From contig SNVD02007141.1 in the NCBI GenBank assembly GCA_013180625.2, forward strand, positions 213,989-277,988: a DNA stretch of 64,000 bases. The letters run 5' to 3'. Origin of the DNA: Boswellia sacra. Its lineage: Eukaryota > Streptophyta > Magnoliopsida > Sapindales > Burseraceae. Below, in pieces: positions 37,266-49,109 of the stretch (position 1 is its first letter; each line of letters opens with the position of its first letter). Position numbers and translations under genes: made by a program. The notes beneath the pieces are model-generated. The model did not search any database. It saw nothing but the letters and a program-made list of their open reading frames with translations, and was not told where the DNA came from.

Positions 37266-38029
37266 ACACGACAATCAAAGTCACACAGAAAAAGGAAAAA
37301 AATGTATTAGTTAAAGGCACAAACCCCGCCATCGAAATCGTGTCGAATCCGAACCAACTCGTTTCTCCGGTGAGAGCCGGCGACCATACCACCATTTGCT
37401 TCCATGTTGTGGAATCGTGAAAATACGTTGTCATTTAGAGTGATCAATACGCCATCTTTGCTTGTCGTCTCACCGCCAGTACCTCGTCCGACAAATGAAA
37501 GTCCAGGCCTCCATCACCACTCCCTCCGTTGTTCTGCGACATACCAGATTCTCTCCCTCACTCGAATTAAAATTCAAAAAATAAAAAGTAACAAAATAGT
37601 TGATTTTATTGAGTCGTATTTGTGTATTGAGAACGATGAATGCAGAGTGATGAGTGATGGGAGGGAAAAGCATCGATCAATGGAAACTAAGAAGAGTGAA
37701 AGAGGAAAAGAAAATGGCTAGGGAAAAATTAGAAGAGGGAAGCTAAAAAAGATGGAGGGAAATGAGGAATATATATAAAGTGGCATTTACGTAAATAAAA
37801 TAAATGTCAGTAGTGTCAAATAAATCAAAAACGGGGGCTGACTTTTTAAAACATCATCATTTTTTACTCTTTTTTTAAAAACTCTCAAATATGTTGAAGT
37901 TAATGTGTCAAATATTAGAAAATTTCTTGTAGTGGTGTTTTCGCAAAATTCCTAAAATATTAAAACTATTTCATCTTTGATGTTATTTGTTACGAGCTAT
38001 ATAGAATCCTTATGGTCATGACTTCCATG

Positions 38030-38714
38030 AGTTCACCTTTTGCACCGAATACATAAAATGTTTGGATGTTATAGAACCTTACAATCCTAGAAAGGTACTA
38101 CAACAATCTGGTTACAAGCCAACAATTCCCATAGAACCCCTTATAACTTTACATGTTAGGAAAGGTGTAACAACTCAATACCAAGCAATAATTACATTAC
38201 AGGATCAATTTTGGAATAGGTGGGATAATCATGTGTTGTCAACATCAAATCACGATGAACCTGTATTGTTTGCTCTCCAAATTATCTTCAGTGGTTTAGT
38301 CGAATTTCTCATGTTATGGTTCAACACGCTAACCATAGATTCACTTTGATCTACATATGTCTGAATCCCATAACTCTTCTTGCACTAATATAGTGTTTCA
38401 AACGGTAATAGCAATTTCATTACACTAGCTTGTTTGCATTTTTTTTAAATTCTTATATGAGTAAATTTATTCTTGCTAATGTAATTTTTTTTAAGAATAT
38501 TTTCCAAGCTTTTTCGGTCCTCAAGAATACTATTCATATAGGTTTGGAACAATCTTTTTCATTCTTTTGTGAACAAATAGTAGAGGCATGTGATTTACTA
38601 CATGATTTTTGTAAGGATGATGGTAAAGATGACCAAACACTTGATCTTATGGAGACATCTTCTTGTGGAATTTCATTTACAAATGTTACTTACAATCACA
38701 AGAAGAAGAGATAA
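38030..38714 (+). pseudogene. Plant mobile domain (PMD) remnant
   Basis: Plus-strand reading around 38041-38240 gives LDVIEPYNPRKVLQQSGYKP, TIP and, later, a WNRWDNHVL segment. The pattern Pro-x-Arg-Val-x-x-Gln-x-Gly-Tyr-x-x-x-Ile-Pro followed by W-x-x-W-x-x-H-x-L is characteristic of plant mobile domain (aminotransferase-like) proteins. These are found both in host silencing factors (MAIN family) and in Mutator and gypsy elements. A second open frame (38430-38714) may be its diverged C-terminal part. No complete gene. It begins about 95 bp from the CACTA 1 right end. Confidence 0.55.
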
Positions 38715-39596
38715 ATATTGTTTTAATGTATTAAATTTACGGTTGCAACTTTTTGCCTTCATTGCCTAGTTCTTAAATGTTAAGGAAGTTATTGGTGACT
38801 TTATTATTCGAAATGAGATTTCATCAATTTTTTCTAGTTAAATATATGGCTTTTATATGTGTGCGTTCCTATATGTTCAACTGTTGGACTATTAGGAATT
38901 AAAAACAACGCACAATATAATAGTAGAAAAATAAAGTCTCCTTATGGCTATATTATTCTTAAAAATATAATTGTGAATGTTAAATGTACTAAATTTTACA
39001 AGTATTCATTCATTGTCTATCCAAATTAATCGTATGTTGTGTGGCAAATCATGCACCAAATCCTTAAAAGCCATGACAATAATCGGGTAAGGACTTGCCT
39101 AACCTTTTGCACATGAGTCATGATATTTGAACCAATTGGATGCTATAAGACGTGTAAGTGAACTAGGAAGCATAAACACCTGCATAACAATAAAAAAAAA
39201 AAACTAACTTAAAATAATTGAAATAATGGCATTGTTTTATATTATGCATGTACAACACTAAAATGTATACGAAATTTAGGAAGCATAACTATTACATATA
39301 TAAAATATATGTAGTAGTAAATGTATACCTCTAAAAAATGGAATCCACTTAGGAAGCCTATTATAACAATCTTGTGAGATGATCTTGGCAACAGAATAGA
39401 TCTAAGTGGGAGCAATTCAAAAAATTGTTGCTTCGATGGACGTAATAATACAACATTATATTTGGAAGCAATGAGATGGGCAGTATCGGACATAGTCATT
39501 CAGTAGTCATATCTCGAATTATTATTAAAACATGAGAGTGAACATTATACCTCATGAAATTGGTGATGTAACTTATCAAGCAAGTCTCTTCTTACT

Positions 39597-40259
39597 TATT
39601 AGGATCACCCTTCATGATCCTAATTTGTATTGTCATCTTATCTTACAATATTTTATTCTGTTCAACGTAAAAGGAATAGTTAGCTTATTTAAATTTAAGT
39701 TTTAAATTTAAGTTTTGTTAGAAGTAATATCCTAACATTTTATCTTGTTTTAGAGTTTGAAATTTGAGTTCCAACTAATATATTTGAAGATAGACCTTTA
39801 CTAAAACTTTTGAACTTGAAGATTTGCCATTGATCTGAATAGATGAAGACCTTTATTTTAAAATAAAAGTATTCCATCTATCTTGAAAACTAGAGACTAT
39901 AAAGAGGGAATTTATCTCCATTATTTGATAAGCCTAAGAAAGATTGTAAAATCATTTGAGAGCTATTTGTGAACATATAGTTGTCCACTTTTTCTATGAG
40001 AGAATTTTGTTGTAGTGAGAATACTTTGTATTACTTAGAATAATAGTATGTTAGATTATTTTAATTTTTTATAGTATGGGAAACACTAGAGTGATTATGT
40101 TCATTAAAGTATGAAACACTAATTTTTTCATTCATTAGGCGAACATTAGAAGGAGTCTAAATATTTGAGGTAGCCAAATCATGTTAATTCTCTATATTCT
40201 TTGATTTTTGTCTTTTAAAATTTATGTTGACATATTTTTTTCTCTTTTCAGAACTAACA
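39597..40259 (+). repeat. 5' LTR of the gag-only Copia element
   Basis: Begins tattaggatc (tgtt in the partner LTR) and ends actaaca directly before the primer binding site. About 90 bp shorter than the 3' LTR, mainly around the position equivalent to 44265-44415. Confidence 0.85.
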
Positions 40260-40399
40260 ATTGGTATCGAGCAATGCACTATATCATTAGTGAGATTGTT
40301 GGGACGAGTTCTAAAACCCGAGAGGCCTCCAATACTTTATAGATCCAATTATCCTTACTAGAAAGCAGGGGTGAGAGCGTTAATCAAATCTATCGATTA

Positions 40400-41830
40400 A
40401 AGCGTATGGACGTCTATTGAGTTTAGTTGGATCCCTCCAAAGAAAATCAATGTTGTTGGAGATGAAAAAATCAAACCTTCTGCCGAATAGACACTAGCTA
40501 GCTAAAGGAATGTACAACTGCAAATTGGAACGCAAAAGCAATCAATACAATCTTTTGTGCCATTGATGCGAATCGATTTAGTCTTATTTCTGCATGCATC
40601 TCAGCTAAAAAGGCTTGGGATACTCTAGAAACAAGAAATGAAAGCATGACTACTATCAAAAGGTCAAAGCTTTTTATGTTAACTTCTCAATTTGAAAATT
40701 TAACAATGCAAGAAGATAAAACAATTATTGAGTTTCATTTACAGTTATGAGACACTGCAAATTCTTCATCTCTTCTTGGTGAAAAGATTTGTAATTCAAA
40801 AATTATTGGGAAGATTCTCATATCACTTCTTGAAAGATTCCAAGCTAAAGTGATAGCCATTAGAGAAAGCAAGAATATCAAAATAACGTGAGTTAAAGAA
40901 TTGATTGGTTCACTTCAAACATATGAAATGAACTTGAAACCACATAAGAAGGAGAAAAGTATTGCTTTCAAATCTATGAAAGAATAAGAAGAAAACCTGA
41001 ATGATTGCTTGATCGAAAGAGTGAAAAGAGGTTAGCATATCTTGCAAGAGATTATGCTAGATACATTACGAAATGCTTTAAAAAAGGATGCTTAAATAGA
41101 GAATTCAAGTTCTACAAAGGGCCAAAGCTTTTCCAAAATGTCAAAGAACTTGACAAAACGAATTTGATTCAATGTAAGAATGCAATGGATACGGTCACAT
41201 TCAAGTAGAATGTCTAACACTCAGAAGAAAAAAGGAAAAATTCTTAATGTTACTTGAGTGATAAAAAATCTGATAGCAATCAATCAGATGATCAAGATCA
41301 TGTCAGTAGTTTTTTAACTTTTTCTTAGCGTTATAGAAATGTCAAAAAGGATTTGACAATTCAGATACGGAAGATGACATACTTGACTTCAAAGAATTGA
41401 GAGATACTTATCAAGTTCTTTATGAGTTTTGAATAACTAAAAAGAAAGATAATGAGGGTCTTACTATTGAGATTGCAAAACTAAAACAAGAAAAAGAGTC
41501 AATTGTCGTATTAGTTAATCAGTTAAAATTCAAAATCAGCAATGAAGATAACAAATTTCAAAAACTCCAAGAAGATCACTTGGGAGAGCAAATTCATGGA
41601 TTCAAAAGTTAAAGATTAGGTCGGCAAATCTGGATAAAATGCTTAATATGAGGAAGCCTTACGGACGGAGAAGCGGGATTGGCTATAAGGAATCATCTGT
41701 AAAGTTCAAGTCTCAAACCAGATTTTTTAAGTCATCAAAACTAACAAAAGAGCAAAGCAGGTATGTACGTACTTGTCATTTTTTTTATGGAATTAGAGGG
41801 CATGTTAAACCGATTGTTTTCACTACTTCA
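40400..41830 (+). pseudogene. Copia gag remnant (UBN2-type with zinc knuckle)
   Basis: Plus-strand reading with several stops. AINTIFCAIDANRFSLISAC and KKAWDTLETRNES, then LTSQFENLTMQEDKTIIEFH, follow the UBN2 gag pattern of plant Copia elements. After LLERFQAKVIAIRESKNI comes a VKELIGSLQTYEMNL segment, then a degraded CCHC knuckle near 41170-41215 and a second Cys/His patch near 41780-41815. Protease, integrase and RT are absent; the reading ends in non-coding DNA. Confidence 0.8.
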
Positions 41831-41849
41831 ACTTATTAAAAAGAAATTT

Positions 41850-43740
41850 AAATAAGTTGTGTACAAACATCATCAAAACATGACAATAATTTTACATAAA
41901 TTTTTCCAGAAATCATGACAGAAACCAAAATGGATCCAGGTTAAGAAATTTGTTCCACATTGTTTTGTAGCAAATTAGCTTTATGTTTTTAGGAAATTTG
42001 ATATGTATGTATTTTACAACATTTTTGTTTATTTTATTCATCTGCTTTCATTTTTTCATTATATTTTTGGCATGTTATAGTTGTTATGCATTGTTACACT
42101 TTTCTTTTTTTGCACTAATTTTTCATGATTGTTAATAATGTTTTTAATGCTTAATTCATCTTTATGACTTCTATATCTTCTCTCTTAATAAGTAATCACT
42201 AACTCAAATGCTTTCCTTATTGCAACATTCTTTATTGAAGTCAGTTTCATTTAACTAGATTTTAGATTACTTTTTATCACATTTTATAATAATTTGCTAA
42301 AATGTGATGCAGTGTCGAAAGGTTGATATGTAAAGAGAAAAAAAATGTAGAAAGACCTACTAAACCTAACCAAGAAGTTCAATCTTAATGTATACAAAGA
42401 TATGTTTTGACTGTTTCAATCTTGGACGAGTTCTATTTTTGAGTTTGTGTGAAAGCTACTGCCTTTGTTTGATTAAAAAAATGCAAGTAATCTATTAAGC
42501 TTAATTTAACTTGATTTAATTTTTTTCAATAGTTGCAAGAAACTTTTTTTGATGTGATGATTATGTTTCTGATTTTAAGGTTTTATAAGTATTTTCATAA
42601 AGCTTATTGCTCTGAAGAAATATATTAACTCTGTTTTCTCTTTGTTAGTGATGAGATGCTTAAGTTTACATTTGTGAATTGTGTTTCCAAAGACATGACA
42701 TTTGGTTCTTGACATTTCCTCAAAATCACTTGACATTTTTAAAATATAATAACCTTGGTTAGACAATTCTTCATGATTTCTATTTGGTATTCAAACGTGT
42801 TTTGTTTTATAGAGAAATGATTTTTGTACTATTTTCTTCTCTAATGCATCCAATCTTAGTTTGTCAAACCATATTTGGTATTATTGTTAGAGAAGTTGAT
42901 GGAGTCATCTTAATTAAATTGTTGTTTGAACCATGAAAAGAAATCGAATGTTGATGGAGTTCAATATTTTGTTTGGTTCTTTTATTAAGTTTCTACTAGA
43001 ATATTGGTTAGGGATATTTTTAATATTTTTTTTCATCAGTTTCATATGCTCTAACCATTTCTATTCCAAGTTTCCAAGGATTTTTTTTTTGGCGGAGAAT
43101 TGAGTTGATCTTCAAATCTCCTTAACAATGTCTAATATAAATATTGATATCTTCTCAGAAGATGTTAACTCTTTTTTTTTTTTTTTGGCTTCTTTCCAAA
43201 AGCATGACAATAGCTCAAATAAATTCAACTATAAAATTTTTGGTGTTTATGATGTTACAACTCCAACCTTGATTCTAGTTTGACATCTTATGCTTTATGT
43301 TGCTTTACCATTTGATATTTTTAGTGTTTTATGAAATTTTTGTTTCAAATTTGCTTGGCTAAATTATCTTTTATTACTTTCTTCCTTTTGACAAAATAAA
43401 GGGAGTTCGTCCTACTTATTTTGTTGTGATGCAATGACATTTAAAGAGTCATCTATGATTGAGTGAGAGCTTGAAGCGATTACAGGGGAAGAAGATGAAA
43501 ATTTGTTTCTTTTACATCTTAAGCCTTGTCTAAATTTTTGTTTTTGAATCATTACAGATGACCTTTTTGTTCATCCTACGACTATCTTTGGCTATCTTAT
43601 GATTAAAAAAGGGGAAGTATGAATTTTATTAACTATATCTAGTTGTTTTCTGAAACTCTTTTTTTTTTTTGGTAGTTCTCGATTTAGTTGCTTTTGTTAA
43701 TCTGATTTAATTTCTTTTACTTGTTTTCTTATAAGATGGC
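41850..43740 (+). other. Non-coding interior of the gag-only Copia element
   Basis: T-rich DNA with no recognisable pol domains. Short T runs occur at 43081-43090 and 43171-43186. Confidence 0.6.
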
Positions 43741-43752
43741 AAAAAGGGAGAT

Positions 43753-44502
43753 TGTTAAGATCACTCTTCATGATCCTAATCTATATTATCATCTCATGTT
43801 GCCAAATTTGATTCTGATTAAAGCAAAAGAAATTGTAAACATTTTTAAATTTAAATTTAAAATTTAAAATTTGTCAAAACCAATATGCTAACATTTTCTC
43901 TTGTTTCAGAGTTTAAAATTTGAGTTCTAACTAATGTATCTATAACTAGATCTCTACTATAGCTTTTGAACTTGAAAATTCCTCATTGATCTAATAGATA
44001 ACAATATTTATTTTAAAATCAAATTATTCCATTTATCTAGAAAAGCATAGACTATAAAAAGGAACTTCATCTCCATTCTTTGATAAGTTTGAGAAAGATC
44101 GTAAAATCATTTGAAAGATGTTTTGTCAACATAGAGTTTACTTTTTGGTTGAGAGAGTTTTATTATAATGAGAATACTTTGGATTACTTAGAATAATCAT
44201 ATGTTAGATTATTTTAAGTTTTATAATATGGGAAACACTAGAGTGATTAAGTTCGTTGAAGTATGAAAGTTTCTAGGCGAAACTACTTTCATTCATTAGA
44301 TGAACACCAGAGGGAGTCTAAGTGTTATGAGATCTGTAGCTGATTGCAAACCGAGTTCATACTTAATGAAAACTTTTCTAGCGTTATTCTCATGGATGTA
44401 GGTTGAGTAGTTGAACCACATTAATTCTCTATATCCTTTAATTTTTGTCTCTTAACATTTTTCTTGAAATATTTCATTGTTTATCTCTTTTTAAAACTAA
44501 CA
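43753..44502 (+). repeat. 3' LTR of the gag-only Copia element
   Basis: Begins tgttaagatc after a purine-rich tract and ends aactaaca. Confidence 0.85.
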
Positions 44503-44964
44503 CCTGTAAACAATTTTCTTCACCTATACCAATCAAATCAACCATAGCCTTAAATCCATAAGTAATATCAAATATATAAGGTCTCAACCCAGAAAATGAA
44601 TCAATATAAAAGGTATGCTTAAATAATTGTGATTAATTCATTTTCCTTTTATGTGGTTCATTAAATTGAGTATAAGATGTGCTTATAAACATAAGCTTTG
44701 AAGAATGATTAACATCTGTTAGAAAACACATACTCAAATTTGGTGGAACTCGATGAGTAGATGTGTCTAACTTTAAAGATGGTTGAACACGTGTCTTAGC
44801 CTTAACTTCTGGTTCAGTAAGAGAAGTTGTTGATGGACTTGCTAGCTCATTCAATTTTTTTAGAAATAATAAATTTCTTGAATCATTAGTTTCATCTAGA
44901 TGTTACACAATTGTTTCTATCTCAATAATACGACTTAATGGTGTTGGTTTTTCTTCTTTGTTAT

Positions 44965-46430
44965 GCACATGCATATCAACACACACAAAGCACTACAAGT
45001 ATACAGGTCGCAACAAGTAATAAAGGGTAAGTAGAGTATCATTCCTATGAGAATTATATCAATTTTCAAGCTAAGTACCATTTTTAAAGCAAATTCAATT
45101 TTATCTTGACAACTAAACAAATAGAATAGAAAACTAAGGAATTAAGATGAAAATTACAAATAAGAAAGTGAAATGCAATTGAAAACTAATTTGAAAGCTA
45201 AACAAGAGGAAGTATTAATAATGCAAAGTATTTACAGGATGGACTTTCACCTAACACACAATTATACCTATCCGGTTTGAATTCGCTAATCAGTTCACTC
45301 AAGTTCATTAGTCAAAACACAAAGTTACCCTACTTCCTCTCCCAAGTGCCAAGTAGAAAATATGTTTAATAATCAATTTTAATACCCCTGTTTAAAGTCA
45401 ATTAATTAAACAATCATAAAGTTCAAGTTTCATTTCACTACAATGGATCATGGGCTCTCCCAAGCTCCATAAATACTAGGTCATGCTTTCCCATTCACAT
45501 ACAGAAAATTCCCTTTTGCAATTAATAATTTCCCAGACAATTTCATCCAATCAATATCCCTATCTAATTAGAAGCATTAAGCACAATGAAAACATGAATG
45601 AACTTAAAATGATCCATTTATTCAAAATCAAACCATTAAGGCATAAAATGAGTATTAATTATAATCATCCTTTAGACTAAAAGTATTTAGCCCAGAGAGC
45701 TTACGAAACCCATCAAGTTAAGCAAATGCATAATTGGAAATATGAACAAGTTACAAGAGACGGAGTAGAGAGAGAAGCCAAACTAGATTAGGTCTTTAAT
45801 CTTGATCTAGAACTCCAATCTCTTCATTTCCCCCTTGAATTCTTATTGTTTCCACTTGGTTTGGCCTCAAATTTGGACTCCAAAGCTCTCCAAGGTCGTT
45901 CCCCCTTCTAAACACTAAGTTTGGACGTTTTTTTACCCAAAAGTTGAACTAGGAGAGTGTCCAACTCAGCACTTGAGGCTGGGGTGGGCTGCTAGGTTGT
46001 TGGGGTGCCAAGCCACTGCCTGGTGGCACGGGGGTAGGCTGCTAGGGCATTGGGGTGCCATTTGATTGCCTGCAGCCTTGTGTATCTAGCCCTGAGTCAC
46101 TTGTACTCTTTCAGCATAACTTTTCGTACACTGCTCTGATTTATAAAGCACCAGAAACTAGACTTTCAAAGATTTTAAATGGTGTAGGACTTATAATCTG
46201 GTTCATTATAGATAGATACAATTAATTCCAAGAAGTTATTTATCTAAGAGAGGTACAAAATGATCGATTTTGCTCCAAGATCCTTTTGTACAACTTTTTT
46301 GTGTATCCTACTATAAGCATCAAAATTTTGTTTGTGATTTAGAAGCCTAATGATGACAACCAAGATACTAATCAAACTGGGATTCCATTTAGAAGTCATG
46401 TTAATGCCCCTACGCTCCAATGCCTTTTGT
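44965..46430 (-). repeat. Athila-like LTR remnant
   Basis: The stretch acaagtatacaggtcgcaac, then aagtaataaagggtaagtag, parallels the first 70 or so bases of the LOG-element LTR (agtatactagtcgcacaagt...). Further blocks correspond along its length, ending with tgctccaagatcc-like sequence near 46270. So it is the 3' LTR of an older minus-strand Athila relative. Its boundaries are approximate because the termini are diverged and something else starts near 46430. Confidence 0.65.
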
Positions 46431-48200
46431 TGATGCATACAGGTATGGGGTCATTGGCTGTATGTACGGCCACGGCTAAAGCATTGAAGCCCATGGCTGT
46501 AGAAAGTCTCCACGCCTGAAAGAAATTCTCCACGATTGAAGAATTTCTCTCACGGCTAAAGGAATGAAGTCCACCCCTAAAGGATTTCACATACAACTAA
46601 AAGAGGTGTGCAAGAAAAAGAGCGCACATGTTGGTACATGCAATTATGCAAAGTGCATGCATGTGTGTGCCACATGCACTCGTGCACAAAAATTGCACAT
46701 GTGTGTGTAGCAACACACGCGTGCCCTCCCTCCCTCTCTCTATGTAAATGCATTTTTTCTCATTTTTTTAGGGACTCTTTTTCCAGACTTGGAGAGACCA
46801 TTTTTCATCAAAAATAAAGGCTATTTCTATCAGTTTTTCCAATATTTCGTGCTATATATAGCCATCAAACATAAAAAAACAAAAAAATAACCCATATACA
46901 ATCCTCAGACATTTAGGAAACTTTTCTTTGGAATGTTTTTGTTAGGTTTTGAATGTGTTTTCCAAGATCAATGACCACAATTTTGAATTATTTGGTAAGC
47001 CTGAAGGTAGAACATCATGTTTCCCCTCATTTCTTTATTATTTCATTATTTTCTTTTATATTTCATATTAAATCATCTCTTCTTCTAGCAATCTGTAGTT
47101 AATAATTATTTTTTCTTTATGCTAATTATTTTATTAAGTTGTGTTGATGGGTATGCATAAGTGGTGACGGACTCATAATGATTGATGAGGGGTCACCGCT
47201 AGAATTGAATTCTTATTACATTTTAAATCCGCTCTTATTGTTATTAAAGCTATAGTTTAATTTTATGTTGATTTGATTACCTTTTCAATTTTATTTCTTA
47301 TTATAGTTTTTGATTATGCATAACACCTAAATTATAGGTGATTGTCTTATTTCCATCACTTTGGTCTATTTTGAATAAAAGATGTCTTTTTCCTTATTTT
47401 GACATTGTTAAGCAATGTTATTCAATTCATGAGTGACATTTGCTAAAATTACATTTTAATGCTTGGAATGCTTTCGTTCATTTATTTTAATTGTTTATGT
47501 GTTTAATATATTATAATGTGGTTTGGAGATGATGTTAAAATTAAGGAATAATATGTAGACTCATATTGTTTCTGAGGAACTCGTCTCTCCAATTTCAATT
47601 CTATTTACCTTTTTTGATGATGCCTAATTAATTGCAAATATGTTTGATTGAATATGTTGAATTAATGATGGCTTATATTAGTGGTGAGGAATCTATTCTT
47701 GGATATTTGGTGATTGAACTGTGTATTTTGGAGTAATGGATTATAGATAGACTCACATTGGTAGTGAGGTATTCATTTTTGGAAGTTGGGTAGAGATGAC
47801 TATATATTTAGAGCAATGGATTATGGATAGACTCATAATTATGGTGAGGAACCCAGTCTTGGAAGTTGGTAGATGTGATTATGTGTGTGGAGTTAAGGAT
47901 AATGGATAGACTCATATTAGTGGTGAGGAAACCGTCTTTGGAGATTGGTGGTTGTGTTGCACATTTTGGAGATTGTTGATAGCGGACGGACTCACACTAC
48001 TTGGTAGGTGTCCACTTTGATAATTGGAAGTGTTAATTTAGCTGTATATTTTATTTTAACTTTATTTATTTTTCACATTTATTTTTACGTATTACAATGA
48101 ATGGTTGTAATCCCTTTCCCTTCTTCTCCGTGTTTGGATGGATAGGTTCTCTATTTTCCTCTCCTTTTTCTATGGATAGATAAAATTGTTGACACCTTAC
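46431..48200. mobile_element. Unclassified insertion, possibly a solo LTR
   Basis: Sequence without similarity to the Athila LTRs interrupts the remnant. A TATA-like gctatatatagcc at 46849-46861 with a purine-rich stretch after it would suit an LTR promoter on the plus strand. It also holds a roughly 80-bp tandem repeat at 47664-48035. The edges and superfamily could not be fixed; no target duplication was found. Confidence 0.4.
47664..48035. repeat. About 80-bp degenerate tandem repeat
   Basis: Units start near 47664, 47746, 47826, 47907 and 47985, each with gatagactcatatt(a)gtggtgagga, then ttggaagttggtag or ggagattggtgg. Weaker earlier copies lie near 47157 and 47550. Confidence 0.75.
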
Positions 48201-49104
48201 ATATAATAAATAAGATAAAATTAGTTGTGTGTATTAAATGAACTTAGGATCAGGATAGACAACAATTAATAAACTAAAACCTTGACCTTGATAGACCCTA
48301 GTAGAGGTTGGATTATGTCTAGGCGGATCGAAGATCTGTACCTAACTTTCCGAACCTGACTTTAAAGGGGTGATGGCAGTTTGGGTCTAAAAGCAAAGGA
48401 TCAGATCGTCATCACTCAAATTTTCCATGGTTATAACGTGAGTGTTGACTTCATGATCTTCAAACTTGTCTTCATGACTCATCTATTTTGCTTCCAAATT
48501 CTGAAAGGACTTAGAAAGTAAAGACAAGGTAGCAATCACTTAGAGCGGGATGAAAGCCTTGCTCACACCTACACTTCACAAATTTGATCTTGTTGGTTGC
48601 TTGAAGGTTCCAAAACATACCAATGCTAAGTTATCCTGCAAAACACTATAAAACATACATGAATGGCACAAAAAATACTCAAACACCAATAAAGCATAAG
48701 CTTGGAGTACTATAAAAATGGAACCCTTCAAACGCCCTAAATTTAAGCTTTTTTAGTCCTCAAGGAAAAAAAAAAAGAAAAGCAAGACAAAATAAAACAC
48801 AATAAAGCACAAAAGAAATAAAATGAGTTGATAGTTTAAATGTGAGTCGTGTATCAAATTGATTCAAAATTTGGTTCCTCAAAGATTTCTCAAAATCAAT
48901 TGCTCAAAGGAAATACATTGACATTGTGAATGTTTAGAATTTCAATTCTAATGCCACAATCACTTCATTTAAGATTCTTTGTGTGTGTATGCACGTGTGT
49001 GTATGTGTGCATAGCCAAGCATACGTCACCCTTTGAAACATGGATAGCTTTATATAAATATAAGTTAGTGATCAATCTCGAAAGATGATAAAACATAAGG
49101 ACTA
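48201..49104 (-). other. Remnant of Athila LTR end and 3' untranslated region
   Basis: Around 48640-48725 the sequence resembles the end of an Athila LTR (acaccaataaagcataagc...). At about 48727 it changes to ctaaatttaagctttttagtcctcaagg-like sequence, equivalent to the polypurine-adjacent segment of the LOG element at 59100-59150. No gene. Confidence 0.5.
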
Positions 49105-49109
49105 CCATA

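Larger units (their letters stand above)
28906..37934. mobile_element. CACTA transposon 1 carrying host gene fragments (Pack-CACTA)
   Basis: A 9029-bp element. It starts cactacaagaaa at 28906 and ends with the inverse, tttcttgtagtg, at 37934. A 3-bp target duplication gtg flanks it (28903-28905 and 37935-37937). CACTA termini and a 3-bp duplication define the En/Spm superfamily. The left 700 bp are packed with atatttgac/gtcaaatat subterminal repeats; the right end has fewer. No TNP2-type transposase is recognised, so it is non-autonomous. Its cargo, all on the minus strand, is a three-exon beta-tubulin fragment and an STY-kinase ACT exon. It also contains a truncated Copia LTR. Confidence 0.92.
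39597..44502 (+). mobile_element. Gag-only Copia element inserted in the OTU gene
   Basis: Two diverged LTRs (39597-40259, 663 bp; 43753-44502, 750 bp) share long collinear blocks from tcatgatcctaat to aactaaca. A tRNA-Met-type primer site, attggtatcgagc, starts at 40260, and a purine tract (aaaaagggagat) abuts the 3' LTR. The interior has only a gag remnant and about 1.9 kb without protein. The position exactly between two halves of an OTU reading frame shows insertion. No target duplication is detectable; LTR ends have mutated (tatt instead of tgtt). Confidence 0.85.
39060..44860 (-). pseudogene. OTU-like cysteine protease of a Mutator-type element, interrupted
   Basis: Minus-strand coding pieces lie at about 44503-44860, then 39540-39596, 39242-39499 and 39065-39150. 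The first part has the linker pattern VKAKTRVQPSLKLDTSTHR (close to KTKGRPS...STRRDPS of plant transposon OTU proteins), then PYIFDITYGFKAMVDLIGIG. The frame resumes across the Copia insertion with QVRRDLLDKLH. Next come MTMSDTAHLIASKYNVVLL, LLPLRS and IGFLSGFHFLEV, the C-terminal OTU block of these proteins. The DGNC catalytic cysteine segment is missing and stops are present. Plant Mutator-like elements often carry such a gene. Confidence 0.7.
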
